A stretch of 64,000 nucleotides of DNA from Prunus persica (GCF_000346465.2 NC_034015.1:10743867-10807866); one strand, 5' to 3'; counted from the stretch's first letter, positions 11,801-23,974 are shown. Notes: generated by a model from the sequence alone, not told the origin. Made by a program: numbers and translations.

Positions 11801-12980
11801 CGTGCCTTGGGATTATCAATAATTCACGTCAATTATCGCATGGAGAAATGTGGGCTCTTTAATTTTTGTGGGGAATTTGGGGAGTGGCTGTAGTGTTTGT
11901 TGAATAATGAGGAGGGAGGGAAGGTGGCATTTAAAAAGGAGATCATCTTCGGTGGGAGAGATGTACGGATATGGGGAGGGGTAGTGGGGTGACCGGGAGT
12001 GAAGTTGTCGGTGGGCGTTGCGAGACCGGGTATTGCCGGTTACGGACTTACGGGTGTGGCATAACTTACTGCTGATATTACCTAAACTGCCATAATTGGC
12101 TTTGTTGAATTACAGTTACCCCACTGTCAAGTGAGTCAATGTGTTTGGAATTTAAAGCAAATATTAATTACCGTTGATGGGCCAAGGGTGATTGGATTGA
12201 ATGTGATCTGCTTCTTTATGGGATCGATGGAAGATGTTGACGTACCATCTTGTATTTGTATTTTCAATTTTTTCTAGGTTCAATTCTATTTATATATAAG
12301 TGATATTTGAGAAAGAGGAATAGAAGAAAAAATATCTAGTGCATACATTGGTGGATTTAGGAAAATTTTTCCGGAGGATCGATTGGTAAGAGCACTTTCA
12401 CCCATCTCTTTTTGTCATGGATCGACTCATAAGAGCACTTCTTCCCATCCTTTTTTGTCATGGAAAAAGGGGGCCTAGGCTCAAAACAACCCCTACCAAG
12501 AAAAAATGAGGACAGATCGCAGCCGTTGGATAAAATTGGACGGTTGGATTAAAAGAGCAACTTAAGTTGCAGTCTGGTTGTCTTCAACCCGAAACAAAGA
12601 CCCAAAGCTTGACAAATCCTGATGAAACACAGCTCATTTAACTCATAATACACCACTAACTGAGAAGACACTTAGTTGGCTCTTTGTTGAGCTTGGACGA
12701 GATTTGAGGGCCAACTCATCCAAAAGAGATAGCTGTAATTTTGTTCCTATGTTAAACAAATATTACTCAATTGTCAATATGTTGGTGATGAAATATAATT
12801 AAATACTGAATAGGTATGAGAAACTGCTATAATGAATATATGTCTTATTGGTATGATTAAGAAATGGGTAATTGTTGTATTAAGAATAATTATTCTGTAT
12901 AACTATAAATTGCACCATAATTTATATGAAAGATTGCATTAAAATTGCACCATATATACTGAGAGCTATTGGAAATAATG
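11801..12980. other. Intergenic with MITE-end fragments
   Basis: Contains two copies of a MITE-like end, AGAGCACTTTCACCCATC at 12391-12408 and AGAGCACTTCTTCCCATCC near 12433, each followed by a T-run and TTGTCATGG. This looks like a nested or tandem insertion. A similar end in the opposite orientation is at 29399-29423. No gene is seen. Confidence 0.45.
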
Positions 12981-13059
12981 TGATTTTAACTGTGTTGTTG
13001 CAACTTTTAAAAAAATGGACGTGAACACAGAGGTGAAAAACTAAGTTGATGGGGCAGAG

Positions 13060-14185
13060 ATGCAGAACCAAGTTGAGGGGGCAAAGGAAGAAAGTAGTCA
13101 AATAAACGATGAAGTGCGAGTGATACTGGTAATAAGTATGAATTTGAAACCACAAGTGGGGAAAGAATTTAACTCACTTGATGATGTGTATGAGTTCTAC
13201 AAGACTTACGAAAGAAACTCCGAGGTTAGTATTCAAAAACATTTAAGTAGAAGGAAAAGATTTACAAATGAGATAATAAGAAAAGAGTTCGTATGTTGTA
13301 GACAAGAGTGTTATGAGCCACCCAAGGATCCTAAACCCAAAAGAATGAGAGGCAAATCTAGAGAAGGCTGCAAGGCAAGAGTTGTGGCCCAAAAGTAGTT
13401 GAGTCTAACAAATACATAATTTCTTGGTTCACTGAGAAACATAACCATATAATGTCAACCCTAGATAAAGTGAATTTGTTAACTGAGACCTAAGTGCAGC
13501 CAATATATCTACCCATCAACAAATGAGCCTTCTTGAGGCATAAGTAGGAGGAATGGAAAACATTGGGTGCACTAGTAAAGATTTGTATAATTGGGTGAGA
13601 GACATTCATGCGAAGCTTATTGGGCATGATGCAGAGCTTTCAAAAGAACATTTTTTGGCTGATAGAAAAAAGAATGATGACTTTTACTTCAAGATGGAGG
13701 CAGATTCAAATGTAAGACTAACTTTATTTGTTTTTTTAGGCAAATGCAACCTCAAGGCGTTCATATGGATATTATGGAGATGTAGTTGTTTTTCATACCA
13801 CGTACAACACCAACCGATATGGTATGGTGTTCACGCCACTGATAGGATTAAATAATCATGGGTATACAATTGTTTTTGTATGTACTTTTTTAGTGAATGA
13901 AACGGTAGACTCCTTTGTTTGGTTTTTTGAAGAATTTAAAAAAGCAATGCCAAGTACTGCTTTAAAAATGATCATTACGAACCAAGATGTAGCCAAGGCA
14001 AAGGCGATTGTGCAATCTCCCTATGACATTTTCACAGGTATTGTATATAACATATAATGAATAAATTCTCAGAGAAACTAGGTAGTAGATATAATACTGA
14101 GAAATTGCATAATTGTATATGGGATATATATAGGAAAGAAGAAATTAATGTCAAATGGCAGGAAGTAGTTGGAAGTAATGGATTG
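13060..14185 (+). pseudogene. FAR1-related (FRS) MULE transposase relic, 5' part
   Basis: The first frame (13060-13398) is a FAR1 DNA-binding domain: EFNSLDDVYEFYKTYERNS, then a Cys/His-containing segment (FVCCRQECYEP) and SREGCKARVV. After several stops and frame changes, 13740-14020 gives the MULE transposase core (GYYGDVVVFHTTYNTNRYGM, LIGLNNHGYTIVF, LVNETVDSFVWFFEEFKKAM, ITNQD). The following region (KFSEKLGSRYNTEKLHNCIW, EEINVKWQEVVGSNGL) runs straight into the LTR at 14186. FRS proteins descend from Mutator-like transposases and act as light-signalling transcription factors, but this copy carries several frame breaks. It was split by the retrotransposon and resumes at 25659. Confidence 0.75.
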
Positions 14186-14638
14186 TGTGGGGACCAAATC
14201 TCATTTGTCATGGCTTAACCCATATGCCACAACCAAAAGACGTGGGACGATCGAACTTCCCTCCCACTAGAGAAGTGCGGAGCGAGGGAGACACAAATTA
14301 CTCATCTGATCCCACTACAACTCATCTGATCCCCACTACCATGAAGTAGGGGACGAGATGCGCAAAGCTAGGGAAGCATGGCCAAACCCAAGAACTCGAA
14401 GCTCTATAAAAACCCGGCTAGACCTCCAGCCAAAGGATGAAAAATTCAATTAAACACTAAGAGTACGCTGCACAAATACTGACTTGAGCATCTGAGTGAC
14501 TTTTGCAGGTACTTACCCCCTTTCCATCGTTCGACCTCGGGAACAAAGTCCGGAGTTCTCTTTCGACCAAGAAAGCGTGCGGACTTCAGTCAAGAACCTG
14601 TGGATGTATTTCTTCTTGAAAGGAATCCTGCTCCAACA
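14186..14638 (+). repeat. 5' LTR
   Basis: Starts TGTGGGGACC and ends CTCCAACA. A TATAAAA box lies at 14404-14410, followed by the CCGGCTAGACC context, a plausible promoter for the element. Its partner is 25206-25658, of equal length. Confidence 0.95.
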
Positions 14639-14640
14639 GT

Positions 14641-14658
14641 TGGCGCCATCTGTGGGAA
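14641..14658 (+). other. Primer binding site
   Basis: TGGCGCCATCTGTGGGAA begins two bases after the 5' LTR. TGG matches the CCA end of a tRNA primer. I did not assign the tRNA. Confidence 0.75.
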
Positions 14659-14679
14659 TCTCGCAAAGTTGATCATAAA

Positions 14680-15957
14680 TATGATTGAACCTGCACAGAG
14701 AACTCCAAACACTTCCATCCCGGGGAATGCGACATCCACTCCTCGACCCGGAAGCGTAAGGTCCAACTCCCAGGATGGGGAACCAAGCCTTGCTGTTATT
14801 CAATTGAGGGAAATCATGAAAGAGCTGCGTGAAACGAGAAAGGTAGCGGAGAAAGCTCTGAAGAAGACGTAGAACATTGCTCGCCATGAGGGCTCAAAAG
14901 AGGGCAAGAGGAAGCAGAGACATGAGATCTCTGAGGGAGACTCCTCCAGCAGCACACACTCAAGCGTTCGGGACAAGGCCATGGCAGAAGATCAAGACAA
15001 AGATCTCGACCTGCATGAAATGGTGAAGAGGGCGAAGGACACTGATTTAAGCAATCAGATCGAGAAGATTGTCAGAGGGTACATGCCACAAACACCCGCG
15101 AAACTAGCTTTGGAGGAGGCGAAAGGAATTTGCAAGTAGCCATTCACGGAAGACATCTTGAAAGCCAAGAAGCCAGTTAAGTTCACCCAACCTAAGTTTA
15201 AGCTGTTCGAGGGCACTACCGATCCCATTGAGCATATCTACTATTTCCAACAATAAATGGTGCTCGAAGGAGATGACGAGGCCCCCTGTTATGTAAGTTG
15301 TTCCCCTCAAGCTTGTCAGGATCGGCCCTGATCTGGTTTAAACAGCTGAAACCAAGGTCTATTGGTGGTTTCACCCAACTCTGTGAAATATTCATATCTC
15401 AGTACATTTGCAATCAAAAGAGGAGAAAAGATGTCACGATCTATTCAGCACAAAGCAAAGTACTGGAGAAAGCCTTAAAGACTACTTGAGGCGTTTTACA
15501 GAGGAAATGTCTACTCTTGAGGAGTGCGATTCTCATACTGCTTCGTTGGCATTTATTGAGGGGTCATACCCGGAACAAAGATGCACAGGTCTTTAGTGAA
15601 GACCCCACCAATGGATATGAGGGAAGTGATGGCCCGGGCGGATGGAATCATCAGACTAGAAGAAGAAGAGCTCACCCAGTCAAAACGCACCACTTCCACC
15701 ATTGCGATCTCAAAGCCTCCATCGGGGCAAAAGGTGGAGACGAAGCGATATTCCTTGAGACAAGAGTCTAGCAACGGACCTAGGCAAAGCCGACCCTTCA
15801 CCAAGCTCACGGTGAGTTTAGCCAAACTTTTTCACGAGAACAAGGGCAAAAGTATATTTCGAACGCCACCTGCGATCCGCGAATCCCCAGAAAAGCGAGA
15901 CAGGAACAAGATGTGCGCCCATCATAACGACTTTGGACATACTACTAATGAGTGCTG
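14680..15957 (+). pseudogene. Retrotransposon gag (degraded)
   Basis: The frame is interrupted by stops at about 14869, 15137 and 15254 and by frame changes near 15290-15600. Recognisable parts are a charged N-terminal helix (LREIMKELRETRKVAEKALK), the capsid-like block KFTQPKFKLFEGTTDPIEHI and LSGSALIWFKQLKPRSI. The C-terminal end, CAHHNDFGHTTNEC (about 15912-15953), is the atypical Cys/His knuckle of Tat-type Gag. Gag would form the virus-like particle that packages element RNA; this copy cannot make a full-length one. Confidence 0.75.
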
Positions 15958-16224
15958 AAGTCTCAGGTATCAGGTGGAGGCAATGCTGAGAAAGGGAATG
16001 TTATCCCAGTACCACACTGAACCTGAGAATAAGGCAAATGAAGAGGATGAGTCAAAAATAATGACCGACAATATCGCAAATGAAGAACTGCTGGAGATCA
16101 ACACCATCCATGGTCGACCGAATCTCGTGAAAGGAAAAGAGGCTCGATCCCGTTTTGAAAAAAGACGAGCGGAAAAGGTGAGATGCATAAACGGGATCGC
16201 ATCTACCTCTGAATCTGCCAAAGC

Positions 16225-16900
16225 CTTGGAAAAGATTAGAGTCATCTCATTCACGCAGAAAGATATGGAGGAAATTGAGTTCCCTCACAATGACGCATTA
16301 GTGGTGACCCTCTGTGTTGCCAATTCGATGGTAAAAAGAGTGATGATTGATGGGGGGAAGTAGCGCAGACGTGTTATTCTGGAGCATCTTCAAAAGAATG
16401 AAGCTGAATGAAAAGGAGATTCAACCAAACCCAACACCGATCTATGCATTTGAAGGAACAAAAGAGCAACCGATCGAAGACGTGACTCTGCCGGTTATTG
16501 CCGCAGGAAAGACCCTATTCGTTACTTTCGTAGTTGTAGACGCGCCGAGCGATAACTCTATAATAGGAAAGAACTGGATTCATCAAATGGATGGAGAAGC
16601 ATCGACACATTGCCAGGTGATGCGGTGCATGTCCGAAGATGGGAGAACCACAATCGATATCAAGGGGGATCAAGTGGAGGCCAAACGATGCTACAACATA
16701 GCAACTAACCTTAAGGCTGCAACTCCGCAACAGGGCGAGGATTTATTGCAATTAATGGAGGACCCACCAGAACAAGAGGAGGAGGATAACTCAGAGCTTC
16801 CGACGATCGAACCACTCAAGGAAGAATTATGGATCCCTCTTACCTTGATAGAAAAGTGTTGGTGGGCTCCCTCCTATCTAAAGATGAGGTGGACTAACTA
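16225..16900 (+). pseudogene. Retrotransposon aspartic protease region
   Basis: The protease fold begins at ALVVTLCVANSMVKRVMIDG. The active-site strand reads through a run of six Gs at 16351-16356; one extra G shifts the frame, so the IDGG end and the SSADVLF continuation lie in different frames. Downstream strands (LPVIAAGKTLFVTFVVVDA, NSIIGKNWI) are intact in the second frame, which runs to 16901, followed by an acidic linker. In the lineage this domain matures the polyprotein. Confidence 0.75.
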
Positions 16901-17710
16901 ATGGAGTTATTAAGAGAGAATAAGGACGTGTTCGCGTGGTCATATAAAGACATGTCGGGGATCTACCCAGAGATCGCGTGTCATCGACTGAACGTTGATC
17001 CAAACCACCCCCCGTACCAACAGAAGCAGAGGAGGTTCGCACCTCAGTGGAACCAAATTATTACCGATGAAGTGGACCGATTGCTCGAGGCAGGATTCAT
17101 TCGAGAAGTATGGTGTCCGACCTGGGTCTCGAATGTCGTGGTAGTAAGTAAAAAGGAGGGGAGATGGCGTGTGTGCGTAGACTACATTAACCTGAATAAG
17201 GCGTGCCCAAAAGACTGTTATTCGATACCAAAGATCGATCAAATGGTAGATGCCACCGCAGGGTATGAACTTCTCTCATTCCTGGACGCCTATTCGGGGT
17301 ATAATCAAATCCCAATGACAATTAAGGACCAGGAAAAGACGGCATTCGTTACCGAGCGAGGCTTGTATTGTTACACAGTGATGCCATTCGGGCTGAAGAA
17401 CGCAGGGTCGACGTATCAAAGATTAGTGAACAAGATGTTCAAAAGCCAGATCGGCAAAACGATGGAGGTTTACATCGACGACATGGTCGTCAAGAGCCAG
17501 GAAAAATCCCAACATTTCAGGCACCTGGAAGAAGTCTTCAACATACTGAGGAGGTATCGCATGCGGCTTAACCCAAAGAAGTGCGCATTCGGTGTTTCGT
17601 TGAGGCAATTCTTGGGGCAAATAGTGAACAAGCGATGCATCGAGCCCAATCCATTTAAGGTGGAGGAGCTGCGGAATATGCTTGATCCAAGAACGCCTAG
17701 AGATGTGTAG
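16901..17710 (+). CDS. Retrotransposon reverse transcriptase domain
   Basis: An uninterrupted 269-codon frame carries the RT core: VVVVSKKEGRWRVCVDYINL, the LDAYSGYNQI strand, TAFVTERGLYCYTVMPFGLK, and the catalytic YIDDMVVKS (about residues 191-199 of the frame). The thumb region KKCAFGV and FLGQIV follow. The frame ends with a stop at 17708 where the family reads on into the RNase H connection (LTGRIAALN). This is the best preserved domain of the element. Confidence 0.9.
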   Translation: MELLRENKDVFAWSYKDMSGIYPEIACHRLNVDPNHPPYQQKQRRFAPQWNQIITDEVDRLLEAGFIREVWCPTWVSNVVVVSKKEGRWRVCVDYINLNKACPKDCYSIPKIDQMVDATAGYELLSFLDAYSGYNQIPMTIKDQEKTAFVTERGLYCYTVMPFGLKNAGSTYQRLVNKMFKSQIGKTMEVYIDDMVVKSQEKSQHFRHLEEVFNILRRYRMRLNPKKCAFGVSLRQFLGQIVNKRCIEPNPFKVEELRNMLDPRTPRDV

Positions 17711-18330
17711 GTTCTGACTGGGCGAATAGCAGCTCTCAACTGATTCATTTCAAGATCGTCGGATCGTTGTAAGCCATTCTTCCAGGCAATTCGAAATAAG
17801 AACGAAACCATATGGGGGTCGGAACAAAGAGAAGCCTTTGAGCAGCTGAAGAAGTACCTCTCCAGTTCCTTGACCCTGACTATTCCAAAGCAAGGTGAAC
17901 CTTTGTACCTATAATGGCTGTCACTGAAATTGATGTAAGTGCTGTACTGCTAAGGGAGGAAAATTCAATCCAGCAACCCATATTTTATGTGAGCAAGAGC
18001 TTAATTGAGGCTGAGAAAAGATATACACTAGCTGAGAAACTCGTTTTAGCTTTAGTGATGACCAAGCAGAAACTTCAGCAATACTTCGAGGCACACACGA
18101 TCATAGTATTGACGACCCAACCAATCAGAGCGGTCATGTCAAAGCCTGACCTCTCAGGAAGAGTTACAAAGTGGGCCATCGAGCTCGGAGCATTCGACAT
18201 TAGATATCAACCTCGGATAGCCCAGAAGGGTCAGGTAATTGCCGATTTCTTAGTAGAATGCTATCCACCTGACAAACAACAGGAAAATCATGATGAAGTC
18301 AAGGAAGCAACAAACCTGGACAAGGCCTAA
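17711..18330 (+). pseudogene. Retrotransposon RNase H (first)
   Basis: The connection block (LTGRIAALN, then a stop, then FISRSSDRCKPFF) and AFEQLKKYL are in one frame; a stop and a one-base deletion near 17912 shift the reading. From 17914 the Ty3-type RNase H continues: AVTEIDVSAVLLREE, PIFYVSKSLIEAEKRYTLAEK, then the WAIELGAFDIRYQPR and QVIADFLVE end. It would degrade RNA in the hybrid during reverse transcription. Confidence 0.8.
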
Positions 18331-18885
18331 TGGGAATTGTATGTAGACGGATCATCTAATCAGGCAGGAGCCGGAGTGGGAATCGTCCTCTCGTCGCCTG
18401 AAGGAGTGGACCTGGAGTACTCCGTCCGATTAGACTTCCCCGCTTCAAACAACGTGGCGGAATACGAAGCCCTAGTGTTGGGACTCCAACTAGCAAGGAC
18501 ACTGAAGGTGGGATGCTTAGTTGTCCATAGTGACTCTCGCCTCATAGTCGGCCAGATAACTGATGAATACGTGACTAAGGATGAACGAATGGAGGCATAT
18601 CAACGGTTGGTAAAGGATTTAGCCAGCAAGTTCGAAAAAATAGAGTTCGAACGAATACCAAGAGAAATGAACGTTCAGGCAGATCGCTTGGCCCACGCCG
18701 CATCAACATCGGTGGAAGACATGAGGGTAGCCCCGGTGGAACTCTTATCGAGCCTTAGTATACCAATTGGTCCTGGAGTTATGCATATTGATGCCGAAGA
18801 AGAAACGTGGATGACTCCAATCATGAACTATCTCACGAAGGGAACCCAACCCAATGACCCGATTGAGGCAAGAAAATTTGAATAA
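18331..18885 (+). CDS. Retrotransposon second RNase H (archaeal-type)
   Basis: Follows the first RNase H after one stop codon. YVDGSSNQAGAGVGIVL, NNVAEYEALVLGLQLA, VVHSDSRLIVGQI and NVQADRLAHAAS hold the four acidic residues (D, E, D, D) expected of a working type I RNase H. A second RNase H of this kind between the first RNase H and integrase is specific to the Tat clade and is the main reason for that assignment. Confidence 0.88.
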   Translation, partial: WELYVDGSSNQAGAGVGIVLSSPEGVDLEYSVRLDFPASNNVAEYEALVLGLQLARTLKVGCLVVHSDSRLIVGQITDEYVTKDERMEAYQRLVKDLASKFEKIEFERIPREMNVQADRLAHAASTSVEDMRVAPVELLSSLSIPIGPGVMHIDAEEETWMTPIMNYLTKGTQPNDPIEARKFE

Positions 18886-18949
18886 ATGCGGCAAGGTATG
18901 CCATTTTAGATGACACACTTTTTCATAAGTCTTTTTCAAGGCCATATCT

Positions 18950-20006
18950 CAAATGCCTCGATGCACGTGAAGCCGAATGGGCGCTAAAAGAAATACACCA
19001 AGGGACATGTGGGAACCACACGGGTGGGAGGAGCTTAGCCCACAAAGCGCTGACCCAAGGATATTTTTTGCCTTACATGGCCCGCGATACAGAGCAATTT
19101 TCACTAAAATGCGACAAATGTCAAAGGCATGCACCCCTTATCAAACAACCAGCTGAGGAACTTAACCTTGTTGTAGGGCCTTGGCCATTCGCCCGCTGGG
19201 GGATGGACATCGTGGGACCACTTCCCACCGTAGTGGGAGGAAAGAAGTTCGTCCTTTTGGTCACTGACTATTTCACCAAATGGGTGGAGGCCAAGGCTTA
19301 CAAGACAATAACCCAAACAGATGTGGTAAGATTCGTATGGCGGAATATAATTTGTCGTTTTGGGATACCAAAGGCCATCGTGATGGACAATGGAACTCAG
19401 TTCGATAACCGTAAATTCAGAAGTTACTGCGAGAAAAAAGGGATCATTCAACAGTTCTCATCCCGGAGTTATCCTCAGGGAAACGGACAAGCCAAGAAAA
19501 CTAATCGTACGATCTTTGATTGCTTGAAGAGAAGGCTTGAACAACGCAAAGGCAAATGGTCAAAGGAACTACCAAACGTATTATAGGCATATCGCACTAC
19601 CAAACAGACACCAATCGGCGAAAGCCCTTTTTCCTTGGCATATGGAACTGAAGCCGTCATCCCCACAGAAATTGGATTACCCACAGTCAGGACGTTGGTG
19701 GTAGAGAGTAATGATAATGAACAACAACTAGTTCACAACCTTGACATGCTTGAAGAACAGCGAGAAGCTGCAGCGTTACGACTTGCCAACTACCAGAACC
19801 AGGCAACCAATTACTTCAACAAACGAGTACGACATAGGAAATTCAAAATAGGTGAGTGGGTACTCAGAAAGGTGAATACTAAGGACCTAAACGCAGGAAA
19901 ATTCGGATTGACATGGGAAAGACTGTATGAGGTAATGGAGGTTTATGGAAAATGGGCCTATATGCTGAGGCATATCGAGAGCGGTCAATATATAACTCGC
20001 CCTTAG
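18950..20006 (+). pseudogene. Retrotransposon integrase, catalytic Glu replaced
   Basis: The N-terminal zinc domain (EIHQGTCGNHTGG, then LKCDKCQRHA) and the core (RWGMDIVGPLP, then VMDNGTQF) are clear. The third catalytic position, normally E in GNGQAE, is K here (GNGQAKKTNRT at about 19480-19511). A TAG at 19584-19586 replaces the usual tryptophan before AYRTT. The C-terminal part from 19635 has the usual FKIGEWVLRKV strand. Integration by this copy is not expected. Confidence 0.88.
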
Positions 20007-20620
20007 AACGTAATTCATATGAGGAAGTATTTCATTTGATTTTATAGTTTTCATTTCTTTGTCGCTTTCATCTTTATGTCATTTGCGATTTTTTCCTAAA
20101 TTATCCATCGTTCGATGAACGCTTAATGGAACACGTATTTTCTTTACATTCGAACTGTTTGGTCGAAGGCCATGTCAGTTTAAATTAGCATTACTTGAAC
20201 CCACGTGGTCGAAGACCTTGTGAATAAGAAAATGAATATACTAATCCATGGGCATATAAGGTGCATGGCCAAAAAGCAAAAAGTACGATTGAAGATTGCA
20301 GTTAAGACGTGGCAGAAGATCATGCATGAAGAAGCGGTTGAAGATCGCGCACAAGGACGCAATTGGAAATCGCGCATAAAGAAGTGATCGGAGATTACAA
20401 CATGATCGGGGACCATGACATGGTTAGAGATCAAGCAACATGAATAAGAATACGCATATGACAGGGTCCGCATGATTAAACGTAACACTAGCATTAGGCC
20501 ATTATGGCCATAAAAGGAAAAATATGAAATGTTTGTAGGAGGAAGGCTTTCGAATTATTCAAAGCTGGAGAATACATAAAACTACTGATTTTACAAGTGC
20601 GAACCCATAAGTAGCACGAC

Positions 20621-21372
20621 CTAGTCTGATGGCGAGGGGAGATGATCCCAATCCACGTAAGGATTAACCATTTTGGCTTTGGTACGGAAGTGGTGGATAC
20701 CCTGTCTAAATCCGTCACATATGCCATCAGAATAGGTGGCAGACACGGCGCGATTTGCATCAGCAAGATCACTCCGGAGGCGAGTCACTTGGGCACTAAC
20801 ACATGCCAGATCCTCCTTGAGTAGGTCGTGTTCCATCAGCAGCATGTTATGGTCGAAGTGACAGGAGCAGCGAGGAACACGAGACTAACCAGCTTCATCT
20901 TGCGCCCTCAGGGTACTCCTTCTCATCGTAGCCTTTCCTCCACCTCTGGCATCACCAGACTGAGACCTAGACCTACACAGTGAATCGGGGACCGCCAAGT
21001 AATCTAAAGCATTCGCCGGAGAGTCGGCAGAAGAATCTTGAGAATATATCTCAATGATTCCATTAGGGCTATTGGAATCTCGCTGCGAGGACTCCTTCCT
21101 TAACAGGGGTGAAGCCCTCCTCCTCGGAGAATCTCCTCTCTTTGGAACATCTGCGCAAAGGCGGAAGTGAGTTTTAGCTTGCGTCTATGAGCCATGAGTG
21201 GGATAGGTATGTTCACCTAAAAACCGAACTACCATTTATATAGAAGTTCACTTATAGACGTAGCTTACGAAGGAGCGCCTGGTAAGGGCGTAATGCGGAG
21301 GCAATAGGATATCCAATCCTTACTTTTTGAATTTGAAAATTACGATTCATCCTGAGAGGATCTCAGCCAGGG

Positions 21373-21406
<34 letters not shown>

Positions 21407-23541
21407 AACCCTTAAGCCTCAAGTACTTACTACATCAGGGTTAAAATTCAAATTAAGTGGATAACTCATAAAGTCTGATAAAGTGAGTCATGTATTCTGG
21501 GAACGAACCCAAGATAACCAAGTACATCAAAACAAAGACAAAGCCAAAAGGAAAATACAATAAGTAGTGAACGAAGCAAAGCAACCTGGGGTGCATCATC
21601 CAAAGGGTTAGGAGTGGCCTCCGAGTTAGGCCTAGCACAAGTGGAAAATCCAGTAGGTGAAGTGAAGCCCGAAAATCCAAGGACGGGCCCGGTACTGGAA
21701 ATAGACGATGCAACATTAGCGCTAGGGACAACGGTCCCAACTGACCCAGAAAGGGTTGGCTCATGAAGGGCTGTTGGTGGGATCCTGCGATGAGGGATGT
21801 AACCCGCTGAAAAAGTTCGTAGCCAGCATGGTCAAATTCCAACTCATCATCATAGTCATCTGGGCCCGCCACAAACCTGTGCTCAGAGGGTTGTTGACCT
21901 TGAACCCAACCGTATCGGAATTGCCTGGCCATCTCGACCTTGATCTGCTTGGTGTTGGCCGGACACTCTTTGTCCCTATTACGTGCGGCATCTACCAGTT
22001 CTTGCTTAAGGCGATCAACCTCCTTGCAGTTCGTCCCATTGCTGTTCAAGCTCAGTCTCACATTCCTTGATGCGATTCCCGCTAAGTTCAAGGGTTGCCT
22101 TTTTTCGCATATCTCACGGTTCAGAGCCTGAAACCTCGCCATTTAAGCGTTGCGAAGACCAACCATCTGCGAGAAGTAAAAAGTAAGCATTAAACAGGCA
22201 ACTATGATAAGACATGGCAATTGGATGACACCAGCACAAATCCCAAATGTACCGCATTCAAGCACTGTGATTAGTAGCCCCACATCTGTTCATCAGTCAT
22301 GGTCGTGAAATCGTTCTCGCCTACTGGGCTAGGGGGAGTGGGGGCATGAAGGACTTGCTGAGGCCGGGACAGAGTACTCAAAGCAGATACATTGGGTAAG
22401 CCCAAACCCAAGATGACCTGTGAAGCATGGCGAGATTCATTCGCAGACCCGGAGAGCTCGGGCTCTTTTCCTGGTCTCCTTTCCCTACGGCCCGAGATCG
22501 ACAATGAGCGTGGCGCTGACATAACTGACTGATCAGACTCAAACCCGGATACGCAGTCCTCGAAGCTGTTGTGTTGAGCTAGCTCAGCCTCCCTTTCTTG
22601 AAAGCTGGCCCAGATACGAGACGTTGAATCCTCAGTGCCACAAATTTCAACGTCGACGGAGCAAATGTCTTTGAACAAGTTTATTCCACGCAGGCTTGGA
22701 TCAGCTAAACTAAATGGGAGGTAAGTCGCCGAACGACGAGCAGTGGAGAGATAGATGAGAGTAGCAGGGTCGAGAGAGCGTGTGATATCCCACCCTCGAC
22801 CAACTAAGTTCTCCTCCAACCATGCAATCCGGTCCTCAGAAAGGAGACACCTTTTGTCCGAAGGAAGTACTGCAAAAAAAAGGTTAGTTATACATGCAAA
22901 AACACAATAAGCTGTATTTCAAAGACATAAATATGTATACCAGGTTTTCGGCCAAACTCTAACGGGATAGACATGTTAGACATCTCAGGCGCCGCACACT
23001 CCCTAGTGATTAAGAGAGGTTTGTTTTTCCAGTACTTGGTGGAAATGGGTTTACAAGTAAATGCCTTTTTACCAGACCAGGACGTAAAAAAGAAGTAGTG
23101 ACTTTCCTCCCTAACACAAGCCAAGTAGTAAAGGTAAATGAAATCCTTAAAGCTAAGGGACACACCCAATTTCAAACCGGCGACTGGAAACCCAGATATG
23201 AGAAGGTAAGAATTCGGGTTTAGCTACATAGGGTGAAAGCCTAGGAAGAACAGGAGCATATGAAAAAGGGGGTGGAGTGGAAACCTAACATGCTCTAAAT
23301 GGGCCGCCGAGAGAATTAAGGAACCCCGAGGGATATCGGCACGAGTGTATATATCCGACCCCAAAGGCAGAGGATCAATCCCCACGTTGTCAGGAACACA
23401 TCCTTTAGTGCGAGCCTTAAGTATCTCGTAGTTCGGTGTGACACCACCGGACTTGGGCCAAATCTCGTGGTTCGACATGAAAATATTACTTACTAGGTAG
23501 TGGCAAGAACAAGAACCCTTCGGCGAAGTTCTCAAACGCAC
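20621..23541 (-). pseudogene. Spliced antisense ORF of the Tat element (Transposase_28-like)
   Basis: Opposite to gag-pol, a frame opens at 23541 and runs in phase to about 22942. It contains FPLHPLFHMLLFFLGFHPM, a TAG where the family would have Gln, then LNPNSYLLISGFPVAGLKLG and FFFTSWSGKKAF, resembling the plant 'putative gypsy type transposon' domain (PF04195). A 72-base intron (22941|GTATAC to TTTGCAG|22869) joins in frame to VLPSDKRCLLSEDRIAWLEE and continues to 22271. Further pieces at 22142-21453 and 20845-20621 encode coiled-coil helices (VDRLKQELVDAARNRDKE; VTRLRSDLADANRAV). Extra antisense ORFs are known in Tat elements, but the function is unknown. Stops at 23226, 22271 and just before 22142 suggest decay or further introns. 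Confidence 0.65.
21373..21408. repeat. T14-A22 homopolymer palindrome
   Basis: Fourteen T are followed directly by 22 A, bordered by GGG on the left and CCC on the right; a self-complementary stretch inside the antisense-ORF region of the retrotransposon. Confidence 0.9.
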
Positions 23542-23974
23542 AGAATACTTTCCTCTCCCTTCGGCCTACAGCTTATATGTGAAGAACAAAAGCAAAGTAT
23601 AGACAATTTTACAGATGAGTGCATCTCTATCGATCAGCCTTTTATAACATGCGAGAAAATTGAGAAAATAATTCACAGAAGTCACGGGAAGAAGTTTTTC
23701 AAAAGCAAAGATAAGGTTCGGTGCGGACGGCTCGGATGTTTGCCTTAGGCTCTGGCAACAAAGCCTGGTCCGATATGACCAATTGGAATTATTTCCACCC
23801 AACGCATGCGCTTCCTGACAGAAAGCTGCATCCGTTTCGACAAAAGACAAGTGAGAGCAATAAATGTGAGCAATAAGTGATGCAAGGTAGTAAGTACACC
23901 TACGGAGCTAGGTTTTTTCACCCCCTCACGCAAAAACTAGATCGTGGACCGCTTGGGAGTCGGTGAGAAAAAAA

